DNA of 54,203 nucleotides from Spirochaetota bacterium (GTDB lineage: Bacteria; Spirochaetota; UBA4802; JAFGDQ01). A program made the position numbers and the translations under genes. The notes beneath the pieces were generated by a model, which was given only the letters and a program-made list of their open reading frames with translations, searched no databases and had not been told where the DNA came from. Below, piece after piece: positions 25,972-34,311 of this stretch (position 1 is its first letter; every line of letters starts with the position of its first letter). The stretch is from the NCBI GenBank assembly GCA_016934735.1, contig JAFGSG010000034.1:1-54203 (forward strand). The letters run 5' to 3'.

Positions 25972-27150
25972 ATGAGATTTAAACTTTTTGCATTAGTAGC
26001 GATTGTTGCTATGTGTGCATTTGGCGTCAACGCCAACGCACAGCCGGCAGACGGCATTAATTTTGGATTGGAAGTTAACGCTAGCACAGGTTACTATTCA
26101 ACCGATGACGAATATGCTGAATATAAGGGCGTAAACGACGACAAAGGCGATATGGAACTGTCACCTTATAAACTTACTAAAGGTGCCATTATGCTTGTTA
26201 CTGGAAAAAAAGGCAATGTATCTGCATTTTTAATGATGGGTCTTGGTGACAATCAGGCAATTACAGCATTTGCAGGTCCTGCAAGTAATGATACTGCTAT
26301 TAAGGGAGATTATGTTGGTATGACCCAGTACAGTATGTCCTGGAAACATTCAAGCGGATTTGAATTTTTGATCGGCAAAAGAAATGGACCTTATAACATG
26401 AGCTCCAACTATAATTCCGCTTTTAACTGGGACGGAATGTTCCGTTATGCATCATGGGATACATTCCCCTTCCAGTTAAAATTCTCCTACATGGGAGCTT
26501 ATCTTGCATTAGTAGACTGCCCTGTTAATAAACCCGTAGACCTTGATGCTGCTTATGAAACAGACAATCTGTTCCCGAAAATTGCACTCGGCTATGTATA
26601 CGGCGGAGGCCCTGCTCCAATGACAATTGGTGCGCATTTTCAGTATAAACAATACAAAATCGTAGAAGAAGGTGATGCTGATCCACAAGATCTCGATGGC
26701 GAAACCGTTATGGCATACAGACTTTCTGCAGACTTCAAAATGAATAAGGTTGCAGGTATGATGGATGTTCTCGCAACTGTATATTATGGCATCAACTCAA
26801 ACCAGCTTGGCTACAGTGTAGCTGGTGTTACCAGAGCAACTGTGAGCGGTGCATTTGTAGATGGAGATGAAATAAAAGACACAACAACAATAGGCGGAAG
26901 TGCCGGTCTTGCAGTTTGGTTTAATGCACACAAACTTGCATTTGGACTTGGATATGAGCAGTCAGAAGCAGACGTTGATGATGCAGAAACAGATGATGAT
27001 ATGACAATCTTTGCAAACTTCTGGTATGCAGTTGAGCCTAATTTTTACATTGTTCCTTCTATTCTTTATAAAGATCATATGAAAGATCATGCTGACGAAG
27101 AAGAAGGTACAGAAACTCTTGTTGGAATTGCCTGGCAGTTAAAAGTGTAA
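25972..27150 (+). CDS. Outer-membrane beta-barrel porin-like protein
   Basis: The 392-residue product begins with a Sec signal peptide (MRFKLFALVAIVAMCAFGVNANAQPA, cleavage after NANA). The rest alternates amphipathic strands rich in G, Y, F and D (FLMMGLGDNQAITAF, KIALGYVYGGG, TVYYGINSNQLGYSV, LAFGLGYEQSEADV) separated by acidic loops, and ends with a strand VGIAWQLKV. GGAGGT lies just before the ATG, the codons are well biased, and a strong terminator follows, consistent with an abundant outer-membrane protein. No family could be named. Confidence 0.8.
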   Translation: MRFKLFALVAIVAMCAFGVNANAQPADGINFGLEVNASTGYYSTDDEYAEYKGVNDDKGDMELSPYKLTKGAIMLVTGKKGNVSAFLMMGLGDNQAITAFAGPASNDTAIKGDYVGMTQYSMSWKHSSGFEFLIGKRNGPYNMSSNYNSAFNWDGMFRYASWDTFPFQLKFSYMGAYLALVDCPVNKPVDLDAAYETDNLFPKIALGYVYGGGPAPMTIGAHFQYKQYKIVEEGDADPQDLDGETVMAYRLSADFKMNKVAGMMDVLATVYYGINSNQLGYSVAGVTRATVSGAFVDGDEIKDTTTIGGSAGLAVWFNAHKLAFGLGYEQSEADVDDAETDDDMTIFANFWYAVEPNFYIVPSILYKDHMKDHADEEEGTETLVGIAWQLKV

Positions 27151-27180
27151 TACACATTACAGGAAATTCCAATTTTACCA

Positions 27181-27216
27181 AAAAAAGGCTGTCTAAAAAG
27201 ACAGCCTTTTTTCGTT
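27181..27216 (+). terminator. Rho-independent terminator of the porin gene
   Basis: AAAAAAGGCTGTCT (27181-27194), AAAA loop, AGACAGCCTTTTTT (27199-27212): a perfect 14-bp stem ending in a T tract, 30 bases after the stop. Symmetric A/T flanks could let it work in both directions. Confidence 0.93.
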
Positions 27217-27374
27217 TTTTATTTAAAACTTCCGATTTTAATTGACCTCCTAAACATATTAAGTAAAATCTTACACTATCTATCAATTCTATTATAATCC
27301 TTATCCCTTCTTCTGAATTTTTGAATAGGTTATTAGAAAATTTTAATATTACTATAAATTTACGGGAAACTATA

Positions 27375-28154
27375 ATGAAGAATTTTAAAAAAAATCTGTT
27401 TTTTGTTTATATTGTATTAACAGCATTGATCCTTTCATGCAGTTCAATGAGTGAAAGGGAATGGAACAATTTGCAGGACAGGAATTTCTATTTTCAGAAG
27501 TTTACACTGGTTAAAAAAGGAATAAATGACAAAATTGCCTTTCAAATGATGAAATCTTTTCCTGTGGATAAAATGCTGGCTCTGCTGGCACATAAATACA
27601 ATATAACAGTTGATTCATCTGAATATCACGACCTAATTTTATCCGAAGACGCGCAGGAATTTAAAGAACAAAGTATATTTAATCTCTTAAAAAGCGAATA
27701 TACATGGGAAAGTACAAATAAAAATCCAAACAGCATAGAATTTACTCATTATTTTTTGTTTGATAGTTTAAAGGTGCAGGAAGATGTTAAATATAAAATT
27801 GTAATTAAAGTTAACGATAAAGTAAAAGAAACGATTTACAATGATCTTTACCAAAATGAATCAACTGTTGAATACCTGGCAAAAGGCATTGGTTATTCAA
27901 GGCTTAATCCCAAAAGCGACGCTATTTTTGTTAATAACAAAACCAAGGCTCAGATTGACTTAACAAAGGCAAGCTTCTCTCAGGTTACCGCAGTTCCAGC
28001 AAAGACAACGGATACGGCTGCAGGTAAACCCCGGACCATTACTGAAAATACAATTAAACAGGACATTAAACAATACATTAATAAAATGACCCCAGGCAAC
28101 AGAAAAAAATTCAGGGACAGCATTATTAAATACCTGTATTCGGAAATTGAGTAA
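27375..28154 (+). CDS. Hypothetical lipoprotein
   Basis: The 259-residue product is not recognised. A type II signal peptide (FFVYIVLTALILSC) places the lipidated Cys near residue 22. The mature part is a mixed alpha/beta domain with many Lys and Asp; the last 60 residues form a TAAGKPRT-type linker and a charged helix. The ATG at 27375 is chosen over the one at 27321 because only it puts the signal peptide at the N-terminus; GGGA precedes it. Confidence 0.72.
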   Translation: MKNFKKNLFFVYIVLTALILSCSSMSEREWNNLQDRNFYFQKFTLVKKGINDKIAFQMMKSFPVDKMLALLAHKYNITVDSSEYHDLILSEDAQEFKEQSIFNLLKSEYTWESTNKNPNSIEFTHYFLFDSLKVQEDVKYKIVIKVNDKVKETIYNDLYQNESTVEYLAKGIGYSRLNPKSDAIFVNNKTKAQIDLTKASFSQVTAVPAKTTDTAAGKPRTITENTIKQDIKQYINKMTPGNRKKFRDSIIKYLYSEIE

Positions 28155-28225
28155 AATTTATAAAAAATTTCCTTTTATCCGCACATTTTAAATTCGATGA
28201 TGTACAAGGTGCCTTTTGAACCAAA

Positions 28226-28265
28226 ACTCATCTCAAAAATTTGATTTTGCATAAGTAGATGACTT
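28226..28265. repeat. Solo copy of the palindromic element's left-flank sequence
   Basis: ACTCATCTCAAAAATTTGAT and AGATGACTTTAT resemble the sequence left of the element at 31485 (ACTCATTTTAAAAATATGAT, AGATGATTTT) and that near 22960, but no palindrome follows here. It may mark an excised or deleted copy. The rest of 28155-28426 is AT-rich without a gene. Confidence 0.45.
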
Positions 28266-28426
28266 TATTCAGTATTTTTATTAAAATTATGAACAAATTT
28301 TTTATAATATCAATATTATGCTTGCAAAAAATATGCTATTTATATATATAACATTATAACTTTATAATCTGGCTCATCTGCCTAAAAACTACAAAAATAT
28401 TATAAACAATAAGTAAGGAGAAAAAG

Positions 28427-29059
28427 ATGAACGATAAGCTTGTCAATTTAATGGCTGATTTAAACGAAGACGAAACTATTGCTTTAACTAAAAAGCTTCT
28501 GGATTCGGGCGAAAAACCATTGGCAATACTGGATGCTGCAAAAGAAGCTATGGCAGTAGTCGGGAAACGATTTGAAAAAGGAGAATATTTTATTCCCGAC
28601 TTAATGATGGCCGGCGAAATACTAAAAGGAATATCTGCAATAGTAAAACCTTTAATGGAGTCTGGCGGAGGCGAAGCAGAAAAAAAAGGCAAAGTATTAA
28701 TAGCCACTGTTGAAGGCGATATACATGATATTGGTACTGACATTGTCACATTTATGCTTGAAGTCAACGGCTATGATGTTTTGAATATAGGCATAGACGT
28801 ACCTGCGGATGTCATTATTAAGAATATTAAGGAATTCAAACCTCAGGTCGTAGGCCTTTCCGGTTTTTTAACCCTTGCGTTTGATTCTATGAAAAAGACT
28901 GTTGAAAAAATAGAAGCGGAAGGACTCAGAAAAGATATTAAGATAATGATTGGCGGCGGCCAGATAGACGAAGAGATCAGAAAATACACTAAAGCTGACG
29001 CATACGGCAAGGACGCTGTTGCTGCTGTACAGCTTTCGAGACAGTGGATCGGAGCATAA
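28427..29059 (+). CDS. Corrinoid (B12-binding) methyltransferase partner protein
   Basis: The 210-residue product carries a helical cap domain (1-85) and a Rossmann B12 domain with GDIHDIGTDIV, in which His100 is the cobalt ligand, then VVGLSGFLTL and IMIGGGQID. Such proteins shuttle a methyl group from a substrate-specific methyltransferase to an acceptor enzyme. TAAGGAGA lies before the ATG. It stands alone: no methyltransferase or reactivase adjoins it. Candidates for partners in the window are the UroD-like protein (39791) and perhaps DUF1638 (16519), both remote. Confidence 0.92.
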   Translation: MNDKLVNLMADLNEDETIALTKKLLDSGEKPLAILDAAKEAMAVVGKRFEKGEYFIPDLMMAGEILKGISAIVKPLMESGGGEAEKKGKVLIATVEGDIHDIGTDIVTFMLEVNGYDVLNIGIDVPADVIIKNIKEFKPQVVGLSGFLTLAFDSMKKTVEKIEAEGLRKDIKIMIGGGQIDEEIRKYTKADAYGKDAVAAVQLSRQWIGA

Positions 29060-29123
29060 CTCCGGCTTAATAGCTTTCAATTATACAGACCCCGCTCTTT
29101 TACTATTTACATCTTCATAAATT

Positions 29124-29167
29124 AGCCAGGGCCATCCTCAAAGCAGGCGGCCTTGGCTTGCATTTTT
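29124..29167 (+). terminator. Terminator-like hairpin after the corrinoid protein gene
   Basis: AGCCAGGGCC (29124-29133) pairs with GGCCTTGGCT (29149-29158) with one G-T pair, followed by TGCATTTTTC. Confidence 0.65.
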
Positions 29168-29216
29168 CGATAAATCGCTATTGACAGAACAATAAATATA
29201 ATGCTTGTTAAAAGCC

Positions 29217-29864
29217 ATGAAAATTAATGAGATCTTTTATTCTATACAGGGCGAAACAACCAGAGCAGGATTTCCGACTGCTTTTATACGTCTGGCAGGC
29301 TGCAACCTGAAATGCAGTTATTGCGATACTGCATATGCAAGACTGGAATCGTCAGGTAAAGAAATGTCCATCAATGAAATCATCCGGCAAATCGGCAAAG
29401 CTAAATATTTCGATCACGTGACTGTAACAGGCGGGGAACCGCTGCTTCAGCCGGATTCAATCAGGCTTATGTCTGATCTTATCAGAAAAGGATATAAGGT
29501 ACAGCTTGAAACAAACGGAAGTATAAGTTTAAAAAACGTACCGAAGAAAGTGGTAAAAATAGCAGATGTAAAAACTCCTTCAAGTGGGCATGCCTCTTCT
29601 TTCCTGATTGAAAATTTTAAATATTTAAATAACACAGATGAACTTAAATTTGTTATATTAGATATAAATGATTATAACTTTTCAGTTGAGTTTTTAAAAA
29701 AATATATTCGCAGCAAAAAGTATATTATAAATTTTTCACCGGTTCACGGAGCCATGTCCGGAGCTGAGCTTGCTGAATTAATTCTGGCCGACAATCTGCC
29801 TGTCAGATTAAATCTTCAGCTTCATAAAATTATCTGGCCGAATGGCGAACCGAAATTTACTTAA
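29217..29864 (+). CDS. queE: 7-carboxy-7-deazaguanine synthase
   Basis: QueE is the radical SAM enzyme that makes 7-carboxy-7-deazaguanine for queuosine and related bases. The 215-residue product has FYSIQGETTRAGFPTAFIRL, the cluster motif CNLKCSYC (Cys29, 33, 36), VTVTGGEPLLQ and QLETNGS. The ATG at 29217 is used rather than TTG at 29205 because homologues start MKINEIFYSIQGE. No ribosome site is visible and a TATAAT at 29197-29202 would start the RNA about 7 bases before the ATG, so the mRNA may be almost leaderless. Other queuosine genes are not in the window. Confidence 0.93.
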   Translation: MKINEIFYSIQGETTRAGFPTAFIRLAGCNLKCSYCDTAYARLESSGKEMSINEIIRQIGKAKYFDHVTVTGGEPLLQPDSIRLMSDLIRKGYKVQLETNGSISLKNVPKKVVKIADVKTPSSGHASSFLIENFKYLNNTDELKFVILDINDYNFSVEFLKKYIRSKKYIINFSPVHGAMSGAELAELILADNLPVRLNLQLHKIIWPNGEPKFT

Positions 29865-29929
29865 CAATTCTTTTGTATTTGATAAAAAATTTCACATAAG
29901 ATTAAAAATTAAAATTTCAGGAAGCAACT

Positions 29930-30808
29930 ATGGAATACGTTGGATCAATATATCGTCCGCCGAGCGAAGCACACAGTATGATAATACAGGTAGCGGTAGG
30001 ATGTTCTCATAATAAATGCACCTTTTGCGGTTCATTCAAAGATAAAAAATTTTTCATTAAAGATATGAAAACTATTAAGGCTGATATTGATGAAGCAGCC
30101 TCCTACAATAATTCTTTTGACAAGGTCTTTCTCGCAGATGGTGATGTGCTGATTCTACCTATGGAAAAATTGCTCGAGATAATGAATTATATTCACAAAA
30201 AATCCCCCCAGGTAACCAGGATAGGTGTATACGGCAATACAAAGGCAATATTAAAAAAAACCGTCAGCGAACTGAAGGAACTTAAGGATGCCGGACTGGG
30301 AATTGTGTATCAGGGCATTGAGAGCGGCAATAAAGAAGTCTTACGAAGGGTAAAAAAGGGCGCCTTCCCGCATAAACAGAAAGAGACAGCAGATAAAATC
30401 AAATCTGCCGGGATTCTCCTTTCACAAACTGTGCTTCTCGGACTGGGCGGCGTTGAGCTGAGCCGTGAGCATGCAATCGATACCGGGAAGCATCTAGGCG
30501 ACATGTCGCCGGATTACGCCTCTGCGCTTACTGTCATTATTGAGCCGCATACTGAATTGTATCAGCAGATGCGTGCCGGCAAATTCAAGCTTCCGGATAA
30601 ATTCGGTCTATTAACCGAACTAAAATTAATGCTTGAGAACATGGACGTAAAAAATGATTGCTTTTTTGCTTCCAATCACGCATCAAATTATCTTCCTATA
30701 AAAGCATTGCTTCCAAAGGAAAAGCAAAAGGCTATTGCTTTGCTGGATAATGTAATATCTTCCGGCGATATGAGCATTTTAAGGCCCGAGCATATGCGGG
30801 CTTTATAA
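29930..30808 (+). CDS. Radical SAM protein of unknown function
   Basis: The 292-residue product has a cluster motif with unusual spacing, CSHNKCTFC (Cys25, 30, 33; CX4CX2C), after the start YVGSIYRPPSEAHSMIIQVAVGC. It also shows FLADGDVLILP, GIESGNKEVLRRVKKG and VLLGLGGVELS, features of a family related to the HemN/YgiQ-type radical SAM group. There is no extra Fe-S or TRAM domain. It lies 65 bases after queE on the same strand and could be co-transcribed, but no functional tie is known. Confidence 0.88.
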   Translation: MEYVGSIYRPPSEAHSMIIQVAVGCSHNKCTFCGSFKDKKFFIKDMKTIKADIDEAASYNNSFDKVFLADGDVLILPMEKLLEIMNYIHKKSPQVTRIGVYGNTKAILKKTVSELKELKDAGLGIVYQGIESGNKEVLRRVKKGAFPHKQKETADKIKSAGILLSQTVLLGLGGVELSREHAIDTGKHLGDMSPDYASALTVIIEPHTELYQQMRAGKFKLPDKFGLLTELKLMLENMDVKNDCFFASNHASNYLPIKALLPKEKQKAIALLDNVISSGDMSILRPEHMRAL

Positions 30809-30873
30809 TATAAAAATATATACATTAACATTTTTTTTAGAAGCTATATTAAAAATGTATTTTGTTCCTGAAT

Positions 30874-30911
30874 AAATTGGAATACATTGCAAAATTTTTT
30901 GTGGAATCAGG
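30874..30911. repeat. Palindromic MITE-like element, left-arm fragment
   Basis: AAATTGGAATACATTGCAAA through TGTGGAATCAGGC matches the first 38 bases of the family, then stops. Two bases later comes the GGAG that serves the small gene at 30926. Confidence 0.75.
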
Positions 30912-30925
30912 CGGAGAATATAAAA

Positions 30926-31090
30926 ATGAAAAAAAAATCATTAGAAGAAGCGATTCGGTTTATTTCTCTTGAATTAAAAGGTAATCCGGATGCCGACAAA
31001 CATCATCTTATTGAAAGCGCAAGCCAGAAATTCGATCTCAATCCGATGCAGACCGAATTTCTTTTAAATAAGTATGTTCCTGGAAAATAA
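30926..31090 (+). CDS. Small conserved-looking protein, 54 residues
   Basis: The product MKKKSLEEAIRFISLELKGN onward is a short, charged, mostly helical protein (LIESASQKFDLNPMQTEFLLNKY). It reminds me of small hypothetical proteins with the pattern LEEAIRFI...FDLNPMQTEFL, but I know no function. ATG 30926 has GGCGGAG at a good distance, whereas an in-frame upstream ATG at 30887 lies in the repeat fragment. Its stop overlaps the start of the next gene (TAATG), so the two are coupled. Confidence 0.7.
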   Translation: MKKKSLEEAIRFISLELKGNPDADKHHLIESASQKFDLNPMQTEFLLNKYVPGK

Positions 31091-31419
31091 TGTTAAAAAA
31101 ATATATAATACTCTTTATATTGCTGTTATCAGTATTTTCATGCCAGGATCATGATACTATTGGAAAAATTATCATTGAATACGATAATAACTGGACAGCC
31201 ATTATCACGCAGGACAAAATTCAAACACATGTAAACGGCAGCGGAAAACAGCAATTTGTTTACAAAAATCCAGACTTTCTGGGAGTTTCAGCAACTAAAC
31301 AGGATACTTCATCAAACAGACTAACGCTATATATTTATGAGGATGGAAGAATTGTAGCTGCTGATTTCACGGATGAGCCTGACGGTACTGTCAGCATCGA
31401 ATACGAATTCCCTTTTTAA
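31090..31419 (+). CDS. Small hypothetical lipoprotein
   Basis: The 109-residue product begins MLKKYIILFILLLSVFSC, a clear type II signal with Cys18. The mature 90 residues look like a small beta domain (KIIIEYDNNWTAIITQDKI, LTLYIYEDGRIVAADF, VSIEYEFPF). It is translationally coupled to the 54-residue gene upstream (start overlaps its stop), so they may act together. Function unknown. Confidence 0.72.
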   Translation: MLKKYIILFILLLSVFSCQDHDTIGKIIIEYDNNWTAIITQDKIQTHVNGSGKQQFVYKNPDFLGVSATKQDTSSNRLTLYIYEDGRIVAADFTDEPDGTVSIEYEFPF

Positions 31420-31484
31420 CAGATTTCCCTCTCTCTGCTTAGAACTCATTTTAAAAATATGATTTTTTATAAACAGATGATTTT

Positions 31485-31609
31485 AAATTGAAATACATTA
31501 CAAAATTTTTGAGGATGCTTTTCAGGCCTGATGCAAACGCTCTTAAAAAAAATAAAAACTAACCAGAAAGGTCTGATTCCGCAGAAAATTTTGTAATGTA
31601 TTTCAATTT
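31485..31609. repeat. Palindromic MITE-like element, full copy, inverted orientation
   Basis: A 125-bp copy with ends AAATTGAAATACATTACAAA and their complement; the core blocks (CAGGCCTGATG, AGGTCTGATTCCGCAGAAAA) are reversed relative to the 22996 and 33931 copies. It has both a left flank (ACTCATTTTAAAAATATGAT) and a right flank (TATAATTTTGATATAACCTG) of the extended unit. The rest of 31420-31826 holds the promoter below and no gene. Confidence 0.9.
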
Positions 31610-31665
31610 AGCGAACATGTAATATAATTTTGATATAACCTGTAGTTTTTTTATAATAATATCTC

Positions 31666-31694
31666 TTGACAGACAAAATATTATTAGTTATAGT
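31666..31694 (+). promoter_or_regulatory. Sigma-70-type promoter for the DUF4912-GH57 operon
   Basis: TTGACA (31666-31671), exactly 17 bases, TATAGT (31689-31694). Leader about 125 bases. Confidence 0.65.
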
Positions 31695-31826
31695 TATTCA
31701 GTCCGCTTATCAAACAATAGTAATAAAAATATGAATACATACTGCTGACCTCGATAATTATTTCTGATTTACTTTTCATATATAACTTGAATTTACAATA
31801 ATAAAACAATTCAGGAGTAATACAAA

Positions 31827-32399
31827 ATGGAAAAAAAAATAAAAAAAAATGTAAAAAAAGTAACTAAAAAAATATCTGCAAAGGAAACCGGAAAAGCAGT
31901 TAAAAAAACAGCAAAAAAAGAACCCAAAAAAGATGTTAAAAAAGCACGAAAAATTAAAAACGAAAGCTATTTTATTACGCTATTAAAAAAAAATGACCTT
32001 ATTTTTGCTTCCTGGAAAATAGAGTCGCCTTTATGGATTAAAAGAATACAAACTGCTGAAAAGGATCCCTCCAACAAAGAATTTTTGTTTATAAACGTCT
32101 CATCAAATGAAAACGGTAAATATATAAAAATTGATAGCCTTCCCGTACATGGCTTGGAAAACAACTGGCATATTTTTATTAAAAATGAATATTGCGGTAA
32201 AAGAATAATCTGCAGTCTGTCTTACAGCGACAAAAAAAATAAATTATCCGATATACTTATTTCAAAGGAAATTGATATTCCCTACTCAATTGAAAATATT
32301 GAAACGGGCAGGAATAATTTAAATGATAAAAAAATCCTGGTGGAATTATCCGGAATAAAATCAGCAGGAATATCCGGCTCTGATAATACTTCCTGGTAA
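31827..32399 (+). CDS. DUF4912-like protein with a lysine-rich N-terminus
   Basis: The 190-residue product has a repetitive Lys/Ala N-terminus (1-45: KKNVKKVTKKISAKETGKA and similar), then a beta-rich domain (FASWKIESPLWIKRIQ, FLFINVSS, VHGLENNWHIFIK) that fits DUF4912, a carbohydrate-binding-like domain commonly encoded beside GH57 enzymes. Six bases separate it from the GH57 start, so they are one operon. The basic tail may bind nucleic acid or an acidic surface (inference). Confidence 0.72.
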   Translation: MEKKIKKNVKKVTKKISAKETGKAVKKTAKKEPKKDVKKARKIKNESYFITLLKKNDLIFASWKIESPLWIKRIQTAEKDPSNKEFLFINVSSNENGKYIKIDSLPVHGLENNWHIFIKNEYCGKRIICSLSYSDKKNKLSDILISKEIDIPYSIENIETGRNNLNDKKILVELSGIKSAGISGSDNTSW

Positions 32400-32405
32400 T
32401 TTTTA

Positions 32406-33932
32406 ATGAGCGATACAATAAATGCCGGAATCATATTTGCACTGCATGCTCATCTTCCTTATGTCAGAATTCCGGATAAAAAATTCCCCCTGCAGGAGTT
32501 ATGGTTTTACCAGGCTCTCACTGAAAGTTATATTCCGCTGATTTTATGTTTTCGGGAACTTATTGAAGAAAAAATAAATTTTAACATTACCTTTTCTATC
32601 AGCCCTACCCTTCTTTCGATGCTCTCTGATGATTATTATAAAATAAAATATCAGGCTTACCTGAATACTCTTCTGGAATTATTAAAAAGAAAAACTTTAA
32701 ATTCCGACAACGGCTTAAAACAATCACTAACCGGATTAGCAGATAACGTTCAGAAAATATCCAATTTTTATATTTCAGTAAAAAAAGATATAATAGGCGA
32801 ATTAAAAAAATTGTCAAAAAGCGGTAAAATAAATTTAATAACCACCTCCGCCACTCATGCCCTGCTGCCCCTCTTTAGATTCAGTGATAATTTAATCCGA
32901 AGTCAAATAGAAATCGGCCAGCTGGTTTTTAAAAAAGAATTCGGCTTTGTCCCGGACGGATTCTGGCTTCCTGAAATGGGTTATTATGCCAATCTGGATA
33001 CAATACTGGACGAATTTAATATTAAATACACATTTCTTGATGCTCACAGCGTATATCTTGGACAAGACCGGCCTTCCTATGGGAGTTTTTTCCCTTCAAT
33101 CACAAACACAGGGCTTAAAATTTTACCGAGAGACATCCCTTTATCCAATACAATATGGTCGGCAAGAACGGGGTACCCTGGAGACTATCGATACAGGGAA
33201 TTTCATTTTGATTATACTTATTCATTAAGTGAATCTGAACTAAACGAATTTCAGATAGACAGAATACCTTTCGGCCTCAAAATTTACCGGATAACTGGAA
33301 ATGATATTCATAAAGAATATTATAACCATGAAGAAGCAATGGAAACAGTAAAGGTTCATTCAGAGGATTTTATAAATAAAATAAGAGAAAGGGCATTATT
33401 AATTAAAAATCACATTAAAAGAACTCCTGTTTTCACTCTGCCGTTTGACGCTGAACTTTTTGGTCATTGGTGGCATGAAGGGCCTGAATTCTTAAAGCAG
33501 GTTATTAAAAAAATATCGATTTTGAAGGATATTGCACTTTTTTCCCCTACGGATCTCCGGAATAAAAATCTTGATTCGGTTATTCCAGCTGAATGTTCAT
33601 GGGGACGGGAAGGATATTTTAAATCATGGACAAATCCGGAATGTATGTGGATTTATCCTGAATTAGCGCACCTTGATGTCAGATATAAAAATGTAATATC
33701 AAAAATTAATACACAAGCTTCTGCCCAGGCAATTAAAGAACTATTACTGGCTAGCGCGTCTGACTGGACCTTTTTAATCAGTAATAACACTTCCGTCGAT
33801 TACGGAAAAATGAGACTTGCTGAACATATTAATGCAGCCAAAAAAATAATAGGCGGGCTTGAATCGGAGATTACAGACCACGGATTATTAACAGAAAGAC
33901 ATGCTCTTTATCCGTTATTTGATTTTATATAA
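32406..33932 (+). CDS. GH57 family 1,4-alpha-glucan branching enzyme-like protein
   Basis: The 508-residue product has the GH57 start IFALHAHLPYVRIPDKKFPLQ, the nucleophile Glu in GFWLPEMGY (near residue 190), the acid/base Asp in FTLPFDAELFGHWWHEG (near residue 350), and a C-terminal DUF1957-type helical domain ending in SDWTFLISN...YGKMRLAEHI. This suggests glycogen branching. Its TAA stop shares its last two bases with the first two bases of a palindromic element. Confidence 0.9.
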   Translation: MSDTINAGIIFALHAHLPYVRIPDKKFPLQELWFYQALTESYIPLILCFRELIEEKINFNITFSISPTLLSMLSDDYYKIKYQAYLNTLLELLKRKTLNSDNGLKQSLTGLADNVQKISNFYISVKKDIIGELKKLSKSGKINLITTSATHALLPLFRFSDNLIRSQIEIGQLVFKKEFGFVPDGFWLPEMGYYANLDTILDEFNIKYTFLDAHSVYLGQDRPSYGSFFPSITNTGLKILPRDIPLSNTIWSARTGYPGDYRYREFHFDYTYSLSESELNEFQIDRIPFGLKIYRITGNDIHKEYYNHEEAMETVKVHSEDFINKIRERALLIKNHIKRTPVFTLPFDAELFGHWWHEGPEFLKQVIKKISILKDIALFSPTDLRNKNLDSVIPAECSWGREGYFKSWTNPECMWIYPELAHLDVRYKNVISKINTQASAQAIKELLLASASDWTFLISNNTSVDYGKMRLAEHINAAKKIIGGLESEITDHGLLTERHALYPLFDFI

Positions 33933-34093
33933 ATTGGAATACATTACTGAATTTTCTGCGGAATCAGACCTTCCTGGTTATTTTTTTGTGTTTTTGGACG
34001 TTATTACATCAGGTCTGAAATGCGTCCTCAAAAATTTAGTAATGTATTCCAATTTCAACAAACAAAATATAATTTCGAGATGGCTTGTAGTTA
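33931..34093. repeat. Palindromic MITE-like element, full copy, abutting the GH57 stop
   Basis: 33931-34055 is 125 bp with perfect 18-bp terminal repeats AAATTGGAATACATTACT and differs from the 22996 copy at only four positions, so these two are the youngest pair. The conserved right flank runs on to 34093. It lies between the GH57 stop and the zinc-ribbon gene. Confidence 0.92.
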
Positions 34094-34104
34094 TATTAGA
34101 CAGA

Positions 34105-34245
34105 TCAATTTTCTTCCCGCTTGATTTGATTCACGCATTTTCTGCATTTAACAAATTCCTGAGGAATGCCATAATCCACAAAGACATTTAAAACATATCC
34201 GCATTTGCATTTATAGGTATATGATTTCATTCTATGTTCTTTCAT
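34105..34245 (-). CDS. 46-residue zinc-ribbon protein
   Basis: On the minus strand ATG (34245) to TGA (34105) encodes MKEHRMKSYTYKCKCG, then YVLNVFVDYGIP, QEFVKCRKC and a basic end. Two Cys pairs (CKC at 13-15 and CRKC at 34-37) 19 residues apart look like a small zinc ribbon of the FmdB/rubredoxin-like sort. AGGAG stands 7 bases before the ATG. The gene is too short for usual ORF filters. It is followed on the same strand by the flank of a palindromic element and preceded by the amidase gene on the same strand (67 bases). Confidence 0.7.
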   Translation of the reverse strand: MKEHRMKSYTYKCKCGYVLNVFVDYGIPQEFVKCRKCVNQIKREEN

Positions 34246-34311
34246 TGGCAACTCCTATGTTATCATTCTTGATTAATTATCGGCTAAATTTCATCGTTAA
34301 TATAATCGAAT

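Noticed and set aside
29060..29216. preQ1 riboswitch before queE
   Set aside because: The hairpin at 29124 is terminator-like and belongs to the upstream gene; no preQ1 aptamer core, and the putative queE leader is only a few bases.
13601..34093. CRISPR array
   Set aside because: The repeats are dispersed, palindromic and in both orientations, with no regular spacers and no cas genes.
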